This document shows positions 60,660-64,000 of a stretch of DNA of 64,000 bases, piece by piece. Origin of the DNA: Paracoccaceae bacterium (GTDB lineage: Bacteria; Pseudomonadota; Alphaproteobacteria; Rhodobacterales; Rhodobacteraceae). Both the position numbers and the translations under genes were made by a program. The number at the start of each line of letters is the position of its first letter. The first letter of the stretch is position 1. The DNA lies in NCBI GenBank assembly GCA_028875855.1, contig JAGWVA010000004.1, forward strand, positions 38,948 through 102,947, given 5' to 3'. The notes below the pieces were generated by a model that was not told the origin of the DNA, did not search any database, and was given only the letters and a program-made list of their open reading frames with translations.

Positions 60660-61468
60660 AGGGGCGCGGCTTCCGGATCTATGCGATCGCCTATCTGGTG
60701 TTCCTTTACGCGCCGATCGTGCTGCTGCCGATCTTCGCCTTCAACAATTCCACCATCATCTCTTTTCCGCTGGTGGGGTTCACGACGAAGTGGTTCGCGG
60801 CGCTGTCGGACGATACCTCGCTTCTGCTCGCGGTGCGCCACAGCCTGATCGTGGCGGTCTCGGTCTCGATCCTTGCCACGACCTTCGGCGTCTTTGCGGC
60901 CCGCGCCACGACGCGCTACGATTTTCCGGCCAAGGGCGGGATAATGGGGCTGATCATGCTGCCGCTGGTGCTGCCCGACATCATCATCGCGGTGGCGCTG
61001 CTGGGCGCGTTCACCAACATTCTGGGCGTGTCGCTGAACCTGTTCACGGTGATCCTGGGCCATACGCTGATCGCAACGCCCTTCACCATCGCGATCCTGA
61101 ACGCGGCGTTCCAGTCGCTTGACCGGTCGCTGGAAGAGGCCGCCTACGATCTGGGCGAGACGAAGTTCTCGACCTTCCGGCTCATCATCCTGCCGCTCGT
61201 CGCGCCGGGCATCATCTCGTCCATGCTGATCGCCTTCACGATCTCGCTCGATGAATACATCATCGCGGCCTTCCTGTCGGGGGCGGGCTCGGCCACGCTG
61301 CCGGTCTATATCTTCTCGCAGTTCCGGTTCCCGCAGCGGGTGCCGATCATCATGGCATTGGGCACGATCCTCGTCTGCCTGTCGGTCCTGTTGCTGACCG
61401 TCGCCGAATATTTCCGCCGCCGGGGCATCGCCAAGGCGGGCGGCAAAGACACCGGAGGTTTCCTGTGA
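60656..61468 (+). CDS. potC: Spermidine/putrescine-type ABC transporter permease (PotC-like)
   Basis: A 270-residue permease. Its YLVFLYAPIVLLPIFAFNNS first helix and the EAA loop SLEEAAYDLGETKFSTFRLIILPL are characteristic of PotC. It overlaps both neighbours by 4 bp. With PotB it forms the pore of a polyamine- or related-compound importer. Confidence 0.9.
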   Translation: MKGRGFRIYAIAYLVFLYAPIVLLPIFAFNNSTIISFPLVGFTTKWFAALSDDTSLLLAVRHSLIVAVSVSILATTFGVFAARATTRYDFPAKGGIMGLIMLPLVLPDIIIAVALLGAFTNILGVSLNLFTVILGHTLIATPFTIAILNAAFQSLDRSLEEAAYDLGETKFSTFRLIILPLVAPGIISSMLIAFTISLDEYIIAAFLSGAGSATLPVYIFSQFRFPQRVPIIMALGTILVCLSVLLLTVAEYFRRRGIAKAGGKDTGGFL

Positions 61469-62589
61469 CCGAGTCCCAAGATCCGGCGACCCGGCCGGCG
61501 CGCCCGATCATCGAGTTGCGCGACGTCGAGAAGTATTACGGCGACTATTATGCGCTGCGGAAGATCAGCACCACGATCCGGCAGGGGGAGTTCTTCTCGC
61601 TGCTGGGTCCGTCGGGCTGCGGCAAGACCACGCTCTTGCGCTGCATCGCGGGGTTCGAGGAACTGTCGGGCGGGGCGCTGCTGATCGACGGCAGGGACAT
61701 GAACGGCGTGCCGGCCAACAACCGGCCGACGAACATGGTCTTTCAGTCCTACGCGATCTTTCCCCACCTGACGGTCGAGGAAAACGTGGGCTTCGGCCTG
61801 CGGCGCGATCCGGGCACCAAGGCGGAAAAGGCCGCCCGCGTGGCCGAGGCTTTGGAGATGGTGGGGCTCAAGGGCTACGGCAAGCGCGCGGCCCATGCGC
61901 TGTCGGGCGGGCAGCGGCAGCGCGTGGCGCTGGCGCGGGCGCTGATCCTGAAGCCCAAGGTGCTGCTGCTGGACGAGCCGCTGTCCGCGCTCGACAAGAA
62001 GATGCGCGAGCAGATGCAGTCCGAACTGCGCAAGCTTCAGCGGCAGGTCGGCATCACCTTCATCCTTGTCACCCACGACCAGGAAGAGGCGCTGATCATG
62101 TCGGACCGCATCGCGGTGATGTTCGACGGCGAGATCGCGCAGCTCGACAGCCCTGAACGGCTGTATCGCCGCCCGGTCAGCCGCAAGGTGGCCGAGTTCA
62201 TCGGCATCATGAACTTCCTGCCCGCCACGGTGGTCGAGGTTGGGGCCGAGCAGGTCGCGCTGGACGTGGGCGGGCTCGGTCGGCTTTCGATCACGGCCGA
62301 GCAATGCCCCGGCGGGGCCAGGACCGGCACGGCCAGCGTGGGCTTCCGTCCCGAAACGATGACGCTGCTGTTCGAGGGCGACCCCGAGCCTACCCGCGCC
62401 CGCGTGGCCGAGGGAAAGGTGACCGAGGTCGTCTATTACGGCGACATGACCTATTACGAGGTCCTGCTGGACGGGGTGGAAAAGCCCATCCAGATCTCGA
62501 TGCGCAACGTGGTTGGCCGCCCCGTTCTGCAACGGGGCCAGCGCACGCGCGTGGCCTGGGACCCGGCGGCGCTGGTGTTGTTCGGCTAG
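61465..62589 (+). CDS. potA: Spermidine/putrescine-type ABC transporter ATP-binding protein (PotA-like)
   Basis: A 374-residue ATPase. Walker A is GPSGCGKTT (about residues 48-56), Q-loop NMVFQSYAIFPHLT, signature LSGGQRQRVALARAL, Walker B VLLLDEPLSALD. A TOBE regulatory domain fills the C-terminal third (about 290-370). GTG start at 61465 overlaps potC by 4 bp. No binding-protein gene follows; the next gene is tpiA, convergent. Confidence 0.92.
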   Translation: MTESQDPATRPARPIIELRDVEKYYGDYYALRKISTTIRQGEFFSLLGPSGCGKTTLLRCIAGFEELSGGALLIDGRDMNGVPANNRPTNMVFQSYAIFPHLTVEENVGFGLRRDPGTKAEKAARVAEALEMVGLKGYGKRAAHALSGGQRQRVALARALILKPKVLLLDEPLSALDKKMREQMQSELRKLQRQVGITFILVTHDQEEALIMSDRIAVMFDGEIAQLDSPERLYRRPVSRKVAEFIGIMNFLPATVVEVGAEQVALDVGGLGRLSITAEQCPGGARTGTASVGFRPETMTLLFEGDPEPTRARVAEGKVTEVVYYGDMTYYEVLLDGVEKPIQISMRNVVGRPVLQRGQRTRVAWDPAALVLFG

Positions 62590-62600
62590 GGCCGTTTGGG

Positions 62601-62622
62601 GCCCGGCGCGTCGGCGCCGGGC
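62601..62622. terminator. Inverted repeat between convergent potA and tpiA
   Basis: A perfect 9-bp stem GCCCGGCGC (62601-62609) and GCGCCGGGC (62614-62622) with loop GTCG, in the 43-bp gap between the potA and tpiA stops. No T-tract is present on either strand, so it is a possible bidirectional hairpin terminator. Confidence 0.5.
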
Positions 62623-62632
62623 GCTTGCACCG

Positions 62633-63379
62633 TCAGGCTGCAGCCAGCGCGTCCACGATGGCGCCGAAATCCGCGGCCTTCAGCGAGGCGCCGCCCACCA
62701 GCGCGCCGTCCACATCCGCCACCGCGAAGATCTCGGCGGCGTTCGAGGGCTTCACCGATCCGCCGTAAAGAAGCGCGATCCCCGCGCCCTCGTCGCCGAA
62801 ACGCTCGACCAGCGTAGCGCGCATGAACCTGTGGACCTCGGCGATCTCGTCCAGCGTGGGCGTCCGGCCAGTGCCGATCGCCCAGACCGGCTCGTAGGCC
62901 ACGACCGTGTTGGCCGCGGTGCAGCCTTCGGGAAGCGAGGTGTCAAGCTGGCCGCCAACCACGGGCAGGGTCGTGCCCAGATCGCGCTGGCGTTCCGTCT
63001 CGCCCACGCAGACCACCGCAATCAGGCCTGCGGCCCAGGCGGCGCGGGTCTTTTCCAGCACCATCGCGTCGGTCTCGCCGTGATCGGTGCGCCGTTCCGA
63101 ATGGCCGAGGATCACATGGCTTGCCCCCGCATCGGCCAGCATCGCGGCCGAGATGTCGCCCGTATGCGCGCCCGAGGCCGCCCAGTGGCAATCCTGCCCG
63201 CCGATCTTGAGGTGTTTGTTCCGGCAGCGCCACGCCATCTGCGCGATCAGCGTGGCGGGCGGGCAGATCAGCATTTCGCAGGCCGGATCGGGATGCGTCT
63301 CAAGAAGCTTCTCGATTTCCGACAGGGACGCCGTGGTCCCGTTCATCTTCCAGTTTCCGGCGGCAAGTTTGCGGCGCAT
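62633..63379 (-). CDS. tpiA: Triosephosphate isomerase
   Basis: A 248-residue TIM barrel interconverting dihydroxyacetone phosphate and glyceraldehyde 3-phosphate. Active-site residues are all in place: Asn9 and Lys11 (AGNWKMNG), His93 (ILGHSERR) and Glu163 ([11 protein letters not shown]). The phosphate loop ALVGGASL is near the C-terminus. GGAGGG precedes ATG 63379. An in-frame ATG 4 codons upstream is less likely. Confidence 0.97.
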   Translation of the reverse strand: MRRKLAAGNWKMNGTTASLSEIEKLLETHPDPACEMLICPPATLIAQMAWRCRNKHLKIGGQDCHWAASGAHTGDISAAMLADAGASHVILGHSERRTDHGETDAMVLEKTRAAWAAGLIAVVCVGETERQRDLGTTLPVVGGQLDTSLPEGCTAANTVVAYEPVWAIGTGRTPTLDEIAEVHRFMRATLVERFGDEGAGIALLYGGSVKPSNAAEIFAVADVDGALVGGASLKAADFGAIVDALAAA

Positions 63380-63450
63380 GGGACCCTCCATCTTGGCAAC
63401 AGGGATAACCCATTGCCGGGCCGCACGAAACGCGGAAATTCAGCGCAGGA

Positions 63451-63813
63451 TCAGGCCGGGGCGTCCGTCTCGCGGAATTTCACCGATTCCCCGCAGCCGC
63501 AGCTTTCGACGACATTGGGATTGCGGAAGCGGAAGCTCGAGTCGAGGAGCGAGGTCTCGTAGTCGATCTCGGTGCCGAAGAGGAACATCTGCGCCATGGG
63601 CGCGATCATCACCCGCGCGCCGTCCTGTTCGACGATCTCGTCCATCGGATTGACCTCGGCCGCGAAGTCCATTGTGTATTCCATGCCCGCGCAGCCGCCC
63701 TTCTTCACGCCGATGCGCAGCCCCGCGGCGTTGTCGCGCGCCATGAGCTGGGCGATCTTCTTCGCCGCGGCGGGGGTAAGGGTGACGGCCTGCTTGCCGG
63801 GAATGCCGAACAT
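63451..63813 (-). CDS. sufA: Iron-sulfur cluster assembly A-type carrier (SufA/HesB family)
   Basis: A 120-residue A-type carrier. The three conserved cysteines are Cys41 (KGGCAGMEY), Cys105 and Cys107 (ESCGCGES). It would transfer Fe-S clusters to apo-proteins. It follows a SufT-type gene on the same strand, 66 bp apart, so it is probably the end of a suf operon that continues off the right edge. Confidence 0.93.
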   Translation of the reverse strand: MFGIPGKQAVTLTPAAAKKIAQLMARDNAAGLRIGVKKGGCAGMEYTMDFAAEVNPMDEIVEQDGARVMIAPMAQMFLFGTEIDYETSLLDSSFRFRNPNVVESCGCGESVKFRETDAPA

Positions 63814-63879
63814 GGGTCCAATCCTGTCTCTTTGCCTGAAGGTAAGGGTCAGGGCCCCCGTTCTCAAGGCTTGCGTGGC

Positions 63880-64000
63880 TTACATGAAGCCCAGTTCCAG
63901 TCGCGCCTCGTCCGACATCATGTCCATGCCCCAGGGCGGGTGGAAGGTGATCTGGACATCGACGCCTTTCACGCCCGGCACGGGGCCGACCGCGTCCGAC
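63880..64000 (-). CDS. Fe-S assembly SUF protein SufT/MIP18 family (DUF59), C-terminal part
   Basis: The last 40 codons are in the window and end with TAA (63880-63882, minus strand). The visible C-terminus VDVQITFHPPWGMDMMSDEA followed by RLELGFM matches the end of DUF59/SufT proteins that act in Fe-S cluster maturation. The N-terminal part is off the right edge. Its position just upstream of sufA supports the call. Confidence 0.8.
   Translation of the reverse strand, partial: SDAVGPVPGVKGVDVQITFHPPWGMDMMSDEARLELGFM

Overview
The window reads as a chromosomal segment of a Rhodobacteraceae-type alphaproteobacterium. The GC content is high, the genes are tightly packed, GTG starts and 4-base ATGA/GTGA overlaps are frequent, and the gene set fits: a Tad-pilus TadE protein, dnaG-rpoD, an alphaproteobacterial curli locus with CsgH, several GntR-regulated ABC uptake systems, KpsE/KpsT and SufA/SufT. 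I see no insertion sequence, prophage, CRISPR array or plasmid origin. There are two tRNA genes (Tyr and Gln).

Layout. 0-13 kb is mostly housekeeping: the end of a Tad/TadE cluster, pirin, a TetR regulator, a small lipoprotein, homoserine dehydrogenase, a CoA-binding protein, rlmB, tRNA-Tyr, dnaG, rpoD and an XRE regulator. A small inositol/sugar dehydrogenase cluster follows, whose first gene looks decapitated to about 55 codons. 13-24 kb on the minus strand holds a Hint-domain protein and an eight-gene operon: a GntR/FCD regulator, a complete dipeptide/oligopeptide ABC importer, a gamma-glutamyltransferase and an amidase. This looks like import and hydrolysis of a gamma-glutamyl or amide-linked compound.

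24-38 kb on the plus strand is the most interesting part: a HutC-type GntR regulator followed by twelve closely spaced genes. They are a branched-chain-amino-acid-type ABC importer (LivKHMGF), an aconitase-superfamily hydratase in two subunits, an isocitrate-lyase-superfamily C-C lyase, hydantoinase/oxoprolinase A and B subunits, an isochorismatase-fold protein whose catalytic cysteine is replaced by glycine, and a fumarate-reductase-like flavoprotein. Together they suggest uptake and ring-opening of a cyclic amide or imide, then hydration of an alkyl-maleate-like acid and retro-aldol cleavage. The substrate is unknown.

38-42 kb is a curli-like amyloid locus: two curlin-repeat proteins, the chaperone CsgH, a LuxR-type regulator and an outer-membrane-barrel-like protein, without CsgG in view. 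42-50 kb carries stress and metal regulation: a host-attachment-family protein, Hsp20, two divergent Crp/Fnr regulators with an FNR-like box between them, a multi-PAS/GAF protein that lacks any output domain, and the mntR/mntH pair. 50-64 kb is housekeeping again: tRNA-Gln, an HI0933 flavoprotein, kdsA with kpsE and kpsT, nhaA, an Fe-S uracil-DNA glycosylase-like protein, sseB, rplM-rpsI, a polyamine-type ABC importer (PotBCA) without its binding protein, tpiA, sufA and the end of sufT.
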